DNA of 64,000 nt, taken from Delphinus delphis. Taxonomy: Eukaryota; Chordata; Mammalia; Artiodactyla; Delphinidae. A model generated the notes under the pieces. That model did not search any database. It was not told the DNA's origin and saw only the letters and a program-made list of their open reading frames with translations. Below, piece after piece: positions 23,659 through 35,351 of the stretch. The position numbers and the translations under genes are program-made. Location: contig NC_082695.1 of assembly GCF_949987515.2 (NCBI RefSeq), positions 85,645,604 to 85,709,603 of the forward strand, written 5' to 3'. Each line of letters opens with the position of its first letter. Within the stretch, counting starts at the first letter, position 1.

Positions 23659-25639
23659 TAAAAGCTTGCAAATAACACAGAATCCAAAATATGCACTAAA
23701 ATTACATCGTATTTTACTAACCAGCTGCCTAATTCTTTTTTGCTACTTTTTTACCTACTTTGATAGTCTCTTCACTGACAATAAATTTGTGATACCGTTT
23801 TCTATGAAAAGAATAGAAAGATATGTCTTTCCTCTATGTGATGGTTTAAAATTTGTTGTTATTGATAGTTTAGAGAAATTTCTTTCAGGTTCACAACGTG
23901 TTATTGATATTTTAATACAAATTGCTAGATTTGTTATCAAATTTGGGAAACCTCTATCAAGTTTGTGCTGTATATGAGCTGGGGGATTTGGAAGACTTTT
24001 TTGTGGATCAGCTTCTGGCTTCGCAAAGTTAAAACTTTGTTTCTTTTCCACTGTTGGACATGGATCCTCATTTCGCAGGGCTTGAAGACTATATAGCTTT
24101 GAGTTCCATTTTTAAGAATATACAATTATGAATACAAAATTAGGTACAGGGTCTGAGAAAGGGCTTATGCAAATGAAGAACTCAAAGATTCAGTTTTATT
24201 AACTTCATGGTAAATGCACCTTGCTGTCCTATCCAAATATCATCTGCTGGACCTGTATTAGCAACCAGAAGTAAGTGTATTTCTAGAAGCCCTCTTGACA
24301 GTGGGACAGTTCACAATAACTTAACTATTCTTGGAAGTGACTGTGAGCTACATAAACATATCCCACTAATCCCAAAATAAACATATCCTCAGTTCAAATT
24401 CCCTTTGTGCAAATCTCCAAAATGCCTATGGCTACTCCATCACCTGATAAGCCTGACATCTGATATGAGGATGTGTCAGAGAGAAAGTAGGAATGGAAAG
24501 AGAAAACAGTCTTAATTGGTAGTACATATGCTTTTTTTGGTTGTTGCAAATTTTACAAATATGATCATATGAACCCAGGTCTTGGGCTCCTCCGAGAGCT
24601 TTAGAAGAGGTCCATGCAAGCGAGGGGCCCAGAATTTAAGTGTCATTAACTTAACAGTAAATCTGCTTTTATTGAGGACATTAACAAGACATTTAAAAAG
24701 TTCTTAAACATAGCTCTATTATTAGAGGTTCTTACCATAGCTCTATTATTAGTGTCTATTTCTACATATATCTACTAAATTTTGATTGAATGTTAGACAT
24801 TGTGTATAAAAATTGTTGAGACTGAATAAAATCATCTTCCTTTGGAGAGAGTTCACAGGATCCTCCTCTGGGTAGAAAGTCAGGGAAGGTTATTCTAATA
24901 CAGTTAGGGGTTTCGGTGGAAACGTTGGGATTTTTACTAGGACTCTTCCTCTCTGGCAGGCTCTGAATAGCTATCTTTTCAGAATCTTGAAACTGCTTAA
25001 AATTCCCATTTGGTATTAAGCAGCTTTCTGCGTAGCTTCTTAGCTCTTTGCCTTGTGAAGGCTAAGAATTCAGCAACTGAATGGGGATGAAGAGGAAATG
25101 ATTCTTCTCTGAGTTTACTTTTTTTGCATAGCTCTGACTCTTAGACTCATAATAATGTTTCACATACCACCTCCTCCCATTACATAAATAAATAAACAAA
25201 TACATATTATTAACCAGGATAAAGAAGAAACCACAAATGGGATACAAACAGTAACTTATGAACCCAATGGATTATAAATGAAAAAGTAAACCACAGTGAA
25301 TGGGATGGAGAAGAAAAGAACTAATGTAAATAACTTTGCAATATAATATTTTGACTTTATAATGTTAGGCTAAAGATAAAAAGAACTTCACAAAAACACC
25401 CCAGTTAGTAAATGTGCTTCTCCCAGGGATATTACTTAGAAACTCTGTAACTACTCTGTGCATCCTAGGTTTGAGCAAATAAGTATATATATTGCAGGTG
25501 ATGGGAACCAGGTTTTCAACATCCAGCTTTCATCATCTACAGAAAGAAAGAGAGAGAGAAGTGAGAGAAAAAGTTACAATTAAGGAAATAGGAAGACAAA
25601 AATGGAATGTCTGGTTTTTGATTTGGAATTCGAGGTATG
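23659..25639. other. Unrecognised non-coding sequence with a small local duplication
   Basis: No repeat family recognised. CATAGCTCTATTATTAG occurs twice 27 bases apart (from 24709 and 24736), inside slightly larger near-identical units beginning at 24701 and 24729. A GA-rich patch lies at about 25541-25566. Confidence 0.5.
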
Positions 25640-25858
25640 AACTTGTGGTTTAAAATATATACAGCTAGATAACAGAGAGATCAACTCGATGCTTTGTGAC
25701 AACCTAGAGGGGTGGGATAGGGTCGGTGGGAGGGAGGCTCAAGAGGGAGGGGATATGGGGATGCATGTATACATATAGCTGATTCACTTTGTTGTACAGC
25801 AGAAACCAACACGACATTGTAAAGCAATTATACCCCAATAAAGATGTGACAAAAAGAT
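25640..25858 (+). mobile_element. L1 3' end, sense
   Basis: ATGCTTTGTGACAACCTAGA, GGAGGGAGGCTCAAGAGGGA, TAGCTGATTCACTTTGTTGT, ACAGCAGAAACCAACACGAC and TTATACCCCAATAAAGATG form the well-known cetartiodactyl L1 3' end, including the terminal AATAAA. Only the last ~220 bases are present. An A-rich tail and AT/GATA-rich simple sequence follow to about 25960. Confidence 0.8.
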
Positions 25859-25965
25859 AATAGATGTTTATAAAAAATATATATATATAGCTAGATAGAT
25901 ATAGAAACAAATATAGATGTGTACATATATGTATATGTGTGTTACTACATACACATATATTTCCT
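25859..25965 (+). repeat. AT-rich simple sequence after the L1 tail
   Basis: TATATATATA, TAGATAGATA and alternating CATATATGTATATGTGTG blocks. It probably grew from the poly(A) tail of the preceding L1. Confidence 0.7.
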
Positions 25966-25984
25966 AGCTCTGTCTGCTGAGAGG

Positions 25985-27029
25985 GCTCAGGAGAAATTAT
26001 AGCTCACAGCAATGAACTTACAAAGCCCAGATATTGTTTTCTAAATACCATTTGCAATAAAATGTGCCATGGCTTGGAAAAGTGAAGGAATCCAGAGATG
26101 GGGCAGGGAAAATGCCACATGAGCCTGGGACATCTTGTGGATCTGGAAAATAATAAAGATCTTGAAAAATGGTGGCAACATGCCAGTAGGGCACAGTAAC
26201 TAACATGCAAAAACTCCCAATGGCTAAAGCTAGAATAATTTGAGCAACAAAATAAAAAAATGATGTATTAGATTATAACCCATAGAATAAAATAAATATT
26301 GATTAGTCTATGCTGTATAAAAATGAATAAATGGGAGAGAAGTGACAAATCTTCCCTACAGAATAATTCAAATTAATAAATGTAGAAGAAATGAGGAAAA
26401 TACAAAATCACTGATAGGCGAACACCACGGTGTTAATTAATGTGGGGAGGACCTACTGATAGACACTGAACTCAGTGGGCAACAGTTGTAAAAAAAACCG
26501 GAATATTTGCAGATACTCCAAGGCTCCTCCCAAGGTATTGACCAACGACAAAGGAGAAATTGTCATTTTACAGTGGAGAAATATGGTAGACAGCACCCTA
26601 TACAATGATAAAGGTTAACACCCCAGGTAATACAAGATTCTGGCATGATATTCCCCCTGAAAAGATGCACTGAGAAGGACACTACATCACTTCTGCGGTA
26701 TTCTTGCCCCAAATCATAACCTCACTCTAATCATAAGCAAACACCAGACAAATGAAATCAAGAGACATTCTACAAATGAACTGACCAGGTCTCATCAAAT
26801 GAATCAACGGTTTGAAAGACAAAGTCTGGGGAGGCATCACCAAGGGAAGTTGTTTAGGGAGAAACAGCAAATAAACACATGTGGATTCCTGGACTGGAAT
26901 CTGGAACAGAAAAATGGACATCGGGGGAAATCTGTATAAGATATGTATTTTAGTTAATAGGTATATACCACTGTTAGCTTCCTGGTTTTGACAACAGCAA
27001 AATGCTTAAATAAGTTGCTCATGTTGGAG
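25985..27029 (+). mobile_element. L1M-type 3' UTR, sense, first part
   Basis: Long colinear match to an old L1 3' UTR: GAAGTGACAAATCTTCCCTA near 26339, AATTCAAATTAATAAATGTAG near 26366, GATACTCCAAGGCTCCTCCC near 26512, GGAGAAATTGTCATTTTACA near 26552, TATTCTTGCCCCAAATCATAA near 26699, GAATCAACGGTTTGAAAGAC near 26801. It is interrupted at 27030 by a MER20 fragment and resumes after it. Confidence 0.8.
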
Positions 27030-27139
27030 CAGTCCTTTTCAACCAAGGACGATCTTTCCCCCAGGGGACATTTAGCAATGCCTGTGGACATTTTAATTCT
27101 CACGACTGGCATCTAGTGGGTAGAGACCATGGCTGCTGC
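27030..27139 (+). mobile_element. MER20-like hAT DNA transposon, truncated
   Basis: Starts with the hAT-type terminus CAGTCCTTTTCAACC, then CCCCCAGGGGACATTTAGCA, ATGCCTGTGGACATTTTAAT and ACTGGCATCTAGTGGGTAGA, all in MER20 order. The right half and the second terminal inverted repeat are missing. Non-autonomous, no coding capacity. It sits inside the L1 3' UTR, so it inserted later. Confidence 0.75.
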
Positions 27140-27234
27140 TGCAGAGGCTGGGGTCAGGGTATATGGGAACTCTCCACGCTACTTTTTCAACTTCTCTGTG
27201 AGTCTAATAAATTATTTAAAAATTAAAAGTTAAT
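27140..27234 (+). mobile_element. L1M-type 3' UTR, sense, last part
   Basis: GTATATGGGAACTCTCCACG, TTTTTCAACTTCTCTGTGAG and a final TTATTTAAAAATTAAAAGTT are the terminal sequences of the L1 interrupted by the MER20 fragment. Confidence 0.8.
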
Positions 27235-27625
27235 GTTTTTTAAAAACAGAATTTAGTAAATGCTTGAGGGGAAATCCTCCAGATGCTGGGCATTCTACTC
27301 TGAATCTTCCTTGGAAGTACCAGGGTCCAATTATTCTCTCTCCAGCATTGTGAGATGACCCAGTAAGACTGTGAGTTTTCTGCTGGATTCTCTGAATTTT
27401 AGCTGCAGCCTTCTGCTTGGATTCTCAGCCCCCTGCTTGACACCAATAATTTCACTGAGAATCTCTCCTCCCCAGGGTCTTGGCCCCTCAAGTCCTAGTA
27501 GCTTTGGTAAGTCCTATAAGCATTAAAAAAAAATTAATCCAGATTTCCTATTTGTTCCCAGTGGGACCATTGGTCTTCCACAAGCTACTCAATCACAGCT
27601 GAAGTAGACCTCCCACCGCCATCTT
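27235..27625. other. Unrecognised non-coding sequence
   Basis: About 390 bases between two L1 copies of opposite orientation. No repeat recognised. Confidence 0.4.
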
Positions 27626-30110
27626 ATTTAACAGCTTTTTTGAGGTATAACTTATGTACCATCAAATTCACTTTTTTAAGTATACAAATCAACAACTTTT
27701 GTATATTTACCTAATTATGAAACTATCGCCATGATCCAGCTTTAAAATATTTCTTCACCCCAGTAAATTTTTTCATGCCCTTTTACAGTTACTCTCCATT
27801 TCTGCTTCAGCCCCAGAACACCATTAATTTACTTTTTCAGTCTCTATAGATTTGCCTTCTCTAGACTTTTCACATAAATGCAATCATACGATAAGTGGTC
27901 TTTTGTGACTTGGTTCTTTCACTTAGCATGTTTTTGAGGTTCACCCACGTTGCCGCGTGGAACAGTATGCTGTTTCTTGCTATTTCCAAACAGTGTTTGT
28001 TGTATAGATGTATGACATTCTGTTTATCCGTTCATCAGTTGGTGGATGTTTGGATTGCTTCCACTGTTTGCTTATGAATAATAACGCTGTTATGAACACT
28101 TGTGTACAAGTCTTTGTGTGAACATATGTTTTCATTTTCCTTGAGTAGATACCTGAGAATGGGATTACTGTGTCGTATGATAAATTGACGTCAAACTTTT
28201 TTGGGGACTGCTGAACTGTCTTCCAAAATGGCTGTGCCGTTTTACATTTATACCAGCAATGCATAAATGTACTGATTTCTCCATATTCTCACCAAAATTT
28301 AGCGTTGTCTGACATTTTGATTATAGCAATCCTAGTGAGTGTGAAGTGGTAGCTCATTGCAGTTAGAATTTATATTTACCTAATGATTAATAGTATTAAA
28401 CATCTTTTCATCAGTACTTACTGACCATTTTGTATATCTTCTTGGGAAAAATTTTCAACTGGGCTATTTATCTTCATAGTATTGAGTTGTAAGAGTTCTT
28501 TATATACTCGGGATACAAATCTTTTTTAGGACGTATAATTTGTAAATATTTTCTCCCAATCTGTGTGTTGCCTTTTTACTTCATTAATGGTATATTTCGA
28601 AATGAAAAGGTTTTAATTTTGATTAAGATCAGTTTATCAGCTTTCTCTTTTATCATTTATGCTTTTGGTGTTTTATCTAACAATTCTTAGCCTAACCCAG
28701 TGTCACAAAGATTTACTTATATTTTTCAAAAAAAATTTATATCCTTAGGTCTTACATTTAGGCCTTCATCCATTTTGAATTAATTTTTGTGTATGGTGTG
28801 AGGGAAGGGTACAGCGAAATCAGTTTTTCTCCCCACGTAGATATTCCATAGTTCCAGTACCATTTATTGAAAGGTCCATCATTTCCTCCATTGACTTGCC
28901 TCCACTGACTTTTCAAGTTGGATTTTCACTTTCATTTTATTTTCTAATTTGATGTCCCTTGCATAAAAAGGACATTTACTGATTTTTATTTTAACTTGTA
29001 TTCAGTCATTTTGCTGAGCCATTTAGTTTGATTCCTTTTTTTAACATATAGTAAAAATCATCTGCAACAAATGATAATTTCACGTATTCCTTCCCAATGA
29101 TTTTCTTCAGAATCTGTTTCTATTGCATTGATTTAGAATTCCAAAGTGATATTAAAAAATGAATTTAGTTATTCTTATCATATTCTTACCTTCACCGGAA
29201 TACTTCAAGTGTTTCATCATTTAGTATAAAATGTTTGCTGTGAGTTTTGGAAGATATATTCCCCAGCCTGTTTGAGAACTTTCTGTCTTAATTTATGATA
29301 CATTATTAAAAAACAGGAACAGCTGTTAAATTCTATTCAGTCTCTCTCTCTCGTTTTTTTTTTTTTTTTTTTTTTTGCGTCTGATGAAATGCTTATGTGA
29401 AATTTCTTCTTTTTAATAATTAATGCACTAAATCATGTTAACAGACTTCCTAGATTTGAATTGTAGTGTGGAATAAACCCACGTCTTCATAGTGTGTTAT
29501 CCTCATTTATTTTGCTGGATTCACTATACTTAGAATTTCTTTAACCTACATCAATAAGTGAGGGGAAACTATATTTTTCAGTTTTTCCTATGTTTATCTG
29601 GTTTTTTTTTAGATTTAGTTTCACAGATTTGTCTGGGAGGTTCTCCATAGTTTTCTATGGTGTAAGATAGTTTAACTGATGGAAAGAATTATGTGTCTCC
29701 TGAAAGCCGATAAATAATTCTGTGCCTGAAAACTTTTTATGGTGAAAATGAGAAGCTTTTAAATTCCTTTAAAAATTGCTAGTATAATAATTTTGTTTGT
29801 TTGTTTTGTTCTTTTGTTTTTTTACCATCTCTTCCCTTGGTGGATAATTTTGGTAACACGTTTCCTTAAAAATAATCTATTTTGTTTGCTCTGTATGCTC
29901 AAATGATTGGCATGGTGCAGTGCATACTTAATTTTGTTATGATTTAAAAAATTATCTTTATTTGTTAACTTTCCTCTTTTTCCATTTCTGTTGCTGGTAA
30001 TGTATTTTTATATTCTCTATTTTATTGTCGATTTTATTGGTCCTTTCAAAAAACTTCTGTTCTGCTTTCCACTAATTTCTGGTACTAATTATCTCCACTG
30101 TCTAACGCAT
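27626..30110 (-). mobile_element. Old L1, antisense, about 2.5 kb of ORF2 and 3' UTR
   Basis: Reading left to right gives the complement of the L1 3' UTR (TTTTTTGAGGTATAACTTATG near 27635), then the ORF2 C-terminus (CCGTTCATCAGTTGGTGGAT near 28029, TTTTACATTTATACCAGCAA near 28240), then further into ORF2 (CTCCCAATCTGTGTGTTGCC near 28553, ATTCAGTCATTTTGCTGAGC near 29002). It ends near TATTGGTCCTTTCAAAAAAC at 30036, which corresponds to the region before the RT core. T23 at 29354-29376 lies inside and replaces a shorter T/C stretch of the ancestral element. Many stops and indels; no frame survives. Confidence 0.8.
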
Positions 30111-30480
30111 GGTACTTGCTCCGAAGAAGTTCGTTGAAAAGCATGTTTTCAAAATGCAGAAAATAGTAGAAGCAGAAAAGCAGAAAAAGAGACTCTATAT
30201 TTCTCAGACATTAATCCCTAAGTCACTTTCATGTCTGATCTTTTAATAAACAGTCAATTTTTTCCGTTTACTGAGTAGAATGTATTTTTACAATAAAATA
30301 AAATGTTGCATCCGTCTAGATGTTCAAATTGCCTTCGTTCTGAAAGATCCAGTGTCAGGTCATCGTTTACAAGTAGAGTTACTTGAAAAGCGTTCAGACT
30401 TCTGGAGAAACTCCTGAGGACTTCAGAATTTAAAAGCACACGAAGTGCGCTGCCCTCTTGAAGGCCCATCTGAAATGGAG
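30111..30480. other. Unrecognised non-coding sequence
   Basis: No repeat recognised between the L1 and the CpG-rich block. GC rises from about 30310. Confidence 0.4.
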
Positions 30481-30960
30481 TCGAGCGCGCTAATGGTTGG
30501 GGCCGCGTAGAAGCAGCGCCTCGCTTATTTCTTTGCCAAGTGAAAACTTAGTTGTTTATTATTTCGTAGTCTCGTCCCCTCTTCATACACTCTTAGAACC
30601 CTCCCGTGGCTGCTCTTGGCTTTTCCTGGAAGAATGGCCTTTGCAGCTGTCGCCTGGCTGGGGGGAGGGGCGAGGGGGACCTCACAGCCCCCCTGCCCCT
30701 GGACTGGGGACATCGCCGCGTCCTGCGCCCTTAGGACTGAGGTCAGGCCTCGCCTCGAATAGGTTTCGGCAAAATGTCTGCCAGCGAATCGTTTCCCCCG
30801 CTTTTGGAGATAGTAAGCAGTATTCCTTTGCTTTGTCTGCACTTCCGGGGGGAGAGGAGGTGTATCTGCGAAGGATGGCGTTGTGAGCTGAAGTCTGAAG
30901 CTGCCGCTGCAGACTTGAAAGCAGGACGGCTTGCCCGGAAATTAGCAGGGCTCAGAGCCG
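30481..30960 (+). promoter_or_regulatory. CpG-rich block, candidate promoter
   Basis: By hand count there are about 22 CpG in 30481-30840 and about 29 by 30960, with GC a little above half. That is near the expected CpG frequency, while surrounding DNA is CpG-poor. It includes GTCGAGCGCGC, GGCCGCG and CATCGCCGCGTCCTGCGCC. No TATA box at a convincing spacing. Vertebrate CpG islands commonly mark promoters; orientation is not known, and plus is suggested only by downstream splice-like signals. It is not part of a CHR SINE, the other CpG source in this window. Confidence 0.4.
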
Positions 30961-31017
30961 CCCATCAACCAAACCCACCTCCGTGCTCATGCTCCAGCCA
31001 CATTCTTTGCTTGGGGG

Positions 31018-31038
31018 AAAAAAAAAAAAAAAAAAAAA
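31018..31038 (+). repeat. Poly(A) run, 21 bases
   Basis: Uninterrupted A21 between GGGGG and GACACC. It could be the tail of a retroposed sequence, but no recognisable body or flanking duplication is seen. Confidence 0.75.
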
Positions 31039-31120
31039 GACACCCTGGATCCATCACTTGAAGTAGCCACAATTAGGGGAATTTCGGGACTGCGTTATTC
31101 TGAATCCTTTGCTGTGATAG

Positions 31121-31131
31121 CGGAGGTGAGT
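31121..31131 (+). other. Strong 5' splice-site match
   Basis: GCGGAG followed by GTGAGTATG, with the exon boundary after 31125. It matches the vertebrate donor consensus and lies about 200-600 bases downstream of the CpG-rich block. One of many possible donor-like sites in 64 kb, so weak on its own. Confidence 0.25.
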
Positions 31132-33548
31132 ATGGGGAGGGGCAGAGGTGGGGTTGAGTAGACCCTTCAGACACCCTCTCGTCTCCAGGGCAGGGAGTTC
31201 TCTTTAAAACACGTGTGAGGCTCCCCTGGAGCAATTTTCAGGTCCTTCTTTTCAAGGTCACACACACGCAGAAGCGACCCTGGCTCTAAGAACCCAGGCT
31301 CTGTGCAACTGGAACTTTCTGAGTCACGGTTTTGTTTTGTTGTGTTTTGCTTTCCTCCTGGGATTAGACAGAAGTTGGACATAAAAGGACTTTTTAAATC
31401 GGCCTGCCTTTGCCTCTCCCTGTGACATTTCTAGCTTAGTCATCGCCCTGCCCTTAGCAACACTCGGTGGTGCAGGCAGAAAGGTGCCTTTCGCTCCCAC
31501 AGAAGCAAACAATCTTCTCCTAGGCAGGGATGCCACCACTGGATCATTTTTCCTCCCACCTCGGCCAATACAGAAATAAGGAACGGCATCCAGCATGCTG
31601 CTACCCGGCGGGCGCTGGGCCTGCTGGGTTCCCAGGCCCCGGGGGGTGCTGGCTGGCTGGGTGGTGGCTTCCGCCATGGGGCCTGGCCGCCCACAGCTGT
31701 GCGGCCCCGAGTGCAGGCCCAGCCCATCCATCACTGGGGCCCCTCGGCCAGGAGCTTCCTGGCAGACAGGACAACCTCCCAGCCCGGGGCCTGGTTCTAG
31801 ACAACCCCTCCCGCGCACCCAACGCTATCAGTCAACTTCTGGGTGAACTCCGTTTCACCTCCTGACCTCCCATTCACCCCGGACAGACATGAAAGTGTGA
31901 ACCGGGCCTCTGAGGGGCGAAGAGGCCTCTTAACCCACCCGGCTCCTCCCATCCACGCATCAAACACCCGGCCTCACCCCTCCTGCTGCCATGTGTCTCA
32001 ACGCGTGTGCATGAGGCTAGCAGGCAGCTGCCCACCTGAATAAACGGGCCCTGGGCGGGCAGAGGGATGCAGGACAGCCGGAGGGATGCAGGGCGGCCAG
32101 TCGGACGCCGAGCAGCTGGCAGGATGCAGGGCAGCCCGGCAGAAGCGGCTTAGAACACATCAAACCAGAACACACAACAGAGCAGAACACGCTTGCCACC
32201 TGCCAAGTCTCACAGAGTTTTTGGGAAAGAAAACGGGCCCAGAGTGGCCAGAGTTTCTGGGGAGGAAGCCCATGGGTAGCTCCCCGCCAGGCCTTGGTGG
32301 GGCCGGGGGAGAGGCCGGAGGCCCCTTTGGAGGAGAGATCCATTCTGCCCCAGCGGGTGGTGACCCGGCCTTTGGAGCTGTCCGGCTTAAGAGGTCTGAA
32401 TGTCAGTGTGCTGAGAGATTAAATGACTTTTCCCTCTCTTCGAAAAGGCAGGTGTTAAAACGGAACAGTTCTTCCGAGACGGCCTCGGTGTCCCCTCCAC
32501 GCGGAGGCCGTGGCTTCCCCTCCAGCTGGGAGCCCAGCTCTGCTCCGCCGCCTGGCTGTCCTTCCTCGCTCTCCAGAAAGCCAGTGGTTCCCATGATCTC
32601 TCTGCCTCAGTCCTGCACTCAGGCACACGAGTGGCCAGGGGTGTCGTTAGTGGGCGTTGGGGGCCCCCAACCTCTAGTCCCTAAAGACCTGCTCCAAAGC
32701 CTGGTTTTGCGTGGCCTCCTGGAGTCGGAAACACTAAAGGTGGGTAGTTAGAGCTCGTGCTAAGAAATGCTTTCCTTCAGCGGTAAAGAGAACAAAGGAG
32801 GCTCTTTCAGGCTTCAAGCCTGCCAGAGGGGAGGGCAAGAGAGGGGAGAGGCCACAGCTCCAGGGAACCCGGGAGGCTGGGGTCAAGGCCTCAGCGGCTG
32901 GCGGGGCTGCTCGGGCCCTGTCTCCAGAGAGCCTCCAGGTGGAGGTGGGAGAGGGGTCACGGGTGTGGAGGCCAGGCCGGGGCTACACCTGCAGCAGTTC
33001 TGGGGGTGGAGGAACTGTCCTGAGAGCCCCAGGGCCCAGCCTGAGAGGCCTCAGCCCCGGAAGCACAGGGCCCGCAGGAGAACTCCGTGTCCGGTTCCTT
33101 ATGGCTTCTAGGAAATGACAGTTTTGAATGAAAAGAAAACCATCACTTCGAAGCTTCTTGTTGAGCATTATTCATACGTGTATTGATCATGTCGATCTCT
33201 GACAGGCATCTAACAGTGCCTGGATTCTGGACTCTAGAGCCGTTTCTCAATTTATTCCCTTCGTACATATGAGTATATTTCCATCCTCTGAAGGTCTCAA
33301 GTTACGATCATATTTCCTGTCACCTTACGCTTGTTTGCTCTGTTATATTGGGTATATGGGGGACTCAGTTTGTCCCGAGAATGGATAAAAGTCGTGGTAT
33401 CATTGGACTCTATCTCAGGACTTAAAATAGATTCTTTTGATATAGATATAAGATATGGTTTCATATTTCTAGACTCATGCGTCACACACCAGTTCAAACA
33501 ATTATAAACTTCATTAACTAGAATAGTGCTGTTTTCAAAATAGTCATT
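31132..33548. other. GC-rich non-coding sequence, no repeat recognised
   Basis: GC-rich especially at 31580-31830, 32000-32750 and 32860-33090. The longest frame of the window lies here (32086-32751, plus, 221 codons). Its product is rich in Gly, Pro, Ser and Arg, starts in a locally repeated CAGGAtGCAGG-type stretch (GGATGCAGGACAGCCGGAGG and GGATGCAGGGC units at 32065-32135) and shows no domain or motif I recognise. Overlapping frames on the other strand suggest composition, not coding. Confidence 0.4.
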
Positions 33549-33996
33549 TGTTTGGGGTTGAATTCTGTCCCCCTAGAAAAGATGTGCCGAAATCCCAGTC
33601 TCTGGCACCTGTGAAGGTGGCCTTCTTAGGAAACGGGTTATTGTAGGTGTTGTTAGTTAAGATGAGGCTGTACTGGCGTAGGGTGGCCCTAATCCAATCG
33701 GACTGGTGTCCTTATAAGAAGCGGAGAGAGATACTGAGACAGACACAGGAAGAGGAAGCCCACGTGATGACGGAGGCGGAGATGGGAGTGATGCAGCCAC
33801 AAGCCAAAGACTGCAGGACAAACGGCAGCTGCTAGAAGAGGCTGGAAGGATCCCCCATAGCTTTCAGAGGGAGCACGTCCCTGCTGACAACTTGATTTCA
33901 GCCTCTGGCCTCCAGAACTACGAGAGAAAAAAATTCCTCTTGCTTTAAGCTACCCGGTTTGTGGTACTTTCTGACAGAAGCCACAGGCAGCCATAC
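33549..33996 (+). mobile_element. MaLR-type LTR (MLT1-like), sense
   Basis: Begins TGTTTGGGGTTGAATTCTGT with CCCCC following. It then shows GGTGGCCCTAATCCAATCGG, ACTGGTGTCCTTATAAGAAG, GATGACGGAGGCGGAGATGG, CTCTGGCCTCCAGAACTACG and a TTTAAGCTACCCGGTTTGTG end region, finishing near CCATACA. This block order is that of the MLT1 group of ERVL-MaLR LTRs. Non-coding and old; a 5-base target duplication is no longer recognisable. Confidence 0.8.
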
Positions 33997-34175
33997 ACAC
34001 CTCTAAGAAAGGGATAGGATTACCTCACTTTTCCCAGACTTATCTGATCAGAGAGCATCTTTGTCTTCGATGGTATCCTGAGAGCACTTGGCCAGCCCAG
34101 TGTGGCCATCCCTGCCTGCTGGGATGGTCTTTTTTCCTCGTTTGATTCCTGCATCCCTTAAGAGCAGGGTGGTAC
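33997..34175. other. Short spacer between two LTRs
   Basis: No clear match; it could partly belong to the start of the second LTR. Confidence 0.35.
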
Positions 34176-34669
34176 CCAGGGTAACGGCCCCCCAAGGATG
34201 TCCATGCTGAATCCTGGAACCTGTGACTATGTAAGTTATGTAGCAAAGGGCACTTAAGGTGGCAGGTGGAACTAAGGCTGCTGATCTGCTGACTTCACAA
34301 TAGGGAGATTGTCCACGTGGGCCTAGGGCAGTCATGAGGGTTCTTAAAAGTGAGAGAAAGAGTCAGAGAGAGACAGAAAGATGGCAGCAGGGGATGGGCT
34401 CAGCCCACGATGCTGGCTTTGAGGGTGAAGGAAGGAGCCACAAGCCAAGGAACGTGGGTACTGTCTAGAAGTGTGAAAAGGCAAGGACATGGGTCGTTCC
34501 CAAGAGCCCCTGGAAAGGAATGCTGCCCTGCTGACACCTTGATTTTGGCCCAGTGAGGTAGGTTCGTGTTGTGCTTCTGACGTGTAGTGCAGTAAGACGA
34601 CACGTTTGTGCTGTTTTGAACCACTGAGTTTGTGGTAATTTGTCATATCAGCAATAGAAAACGAACACA
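34176..34669 (+). mobile_element. MaLR-type LTR, second and different subfamily, sense
   Basis: CCCCCCAAGGATGTCCATGC, TCCTGGAACCTGTGACTATG, GGGAGATTGTCCACGTGGGC, GGAGCCACAAGCCAAGGAAC, GCTGACACCTTGATTTTGGC and GAGTTTGTGGTAATTTGTCA, ending AATAGAAAACGAACACA. It is the same broad family as the LTR just upstream but aligns differently in the body, so the two are separate insertions, not the paired LTRs of one provirus. No internal retroviral genes are present. Confidence 0.75.
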
Positions 34670-35220
34670 AGCTGCTAGTCAAAGAGTTGTTGTTCTTTAG
34701 AAAATTTGTCTTTCGATCTGGAAAGTCAAATTTAAGATTTTTTAGAATCTGTTCCAGAATATTCTTTATATCTGCGTGAATTTGTCTCATCTTAGACTCA
34801 AGAAAAGACCATCTACGTGAGTGTTTGTAACAAGACAAGCACAGTATGGTGTAAAACCATTTTTCCCCTGGTGGTTTTGCCCTTTTCCTGGAAAAGATTT
34901 CATAGACTAGCAAAGTGCCGCTGTGGTTCTGTTTCAGATCAGCTTTCATGTTCATGTTGCTATTTTCAGGAGCTTGAGATCATTTAAATCATTTAATGTG
35001 ATTGGAAGTGTAACGATGAAAACCTGGTGTAGCCTCCTTCTAATTTGTCATAAATTTCCTGCATTATCAGGTTAGAACATCAGCTCTGTTTCTTCCCTGT
35101 TTCCCAGTTCCCTTGTCTCTGCTCCCGGTTCTGTTATGTGAGCTTCTGGGTTTCCAGGTGTCTGTGAACTTCAGCGTTTCTCTCTACCCATGACAGGACC
35201 CATGTGCTTCTTTTCAACAG
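34670..35220. other. Unrecognised non-coding sequence
   Basis: No repeat recognised. The last 12 bases before 35221 are pyrimidine-rich and end in CAACAG. Confidence 0.4.
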
Positions 35221-35351
35221 TCACCGTGCGTGGATGTGATACACGGTCAGGATCCCACCTTACCAGGAGGCCCGGATGCACCCTCAAGTCATTGAAATGT
35301 ATCTTACAGAGCTGAGTCTGACAGGCCAAATAAAGATGTTAGATTTTTCAG
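35221..35351 (+). other. Exon-like 131-base segment
   Basis: Preceded by GTGCTTCTTTTCAACAG (polypyrimidine plus AG acceptor) and followed by CAG with GTAAGTG, an almost ideal donor. All three plus-strand frames contain stops, so if it is an exon it is non-coding or terminal. An AATAAA lies within it at 35329-35334. It shares the strand with the CpG block and donor near 31.1 kb. Inference only. Confidence 0.25.

Noticed and set aside
32086..32751. Longest open frame of the window, 221 codons, plus strand
   Set aside because: GC-rich region with overlapping minus-strand frames, composition-driven residues, no recognisable domain, and a start inside locally repeated GGATGCAGG units.
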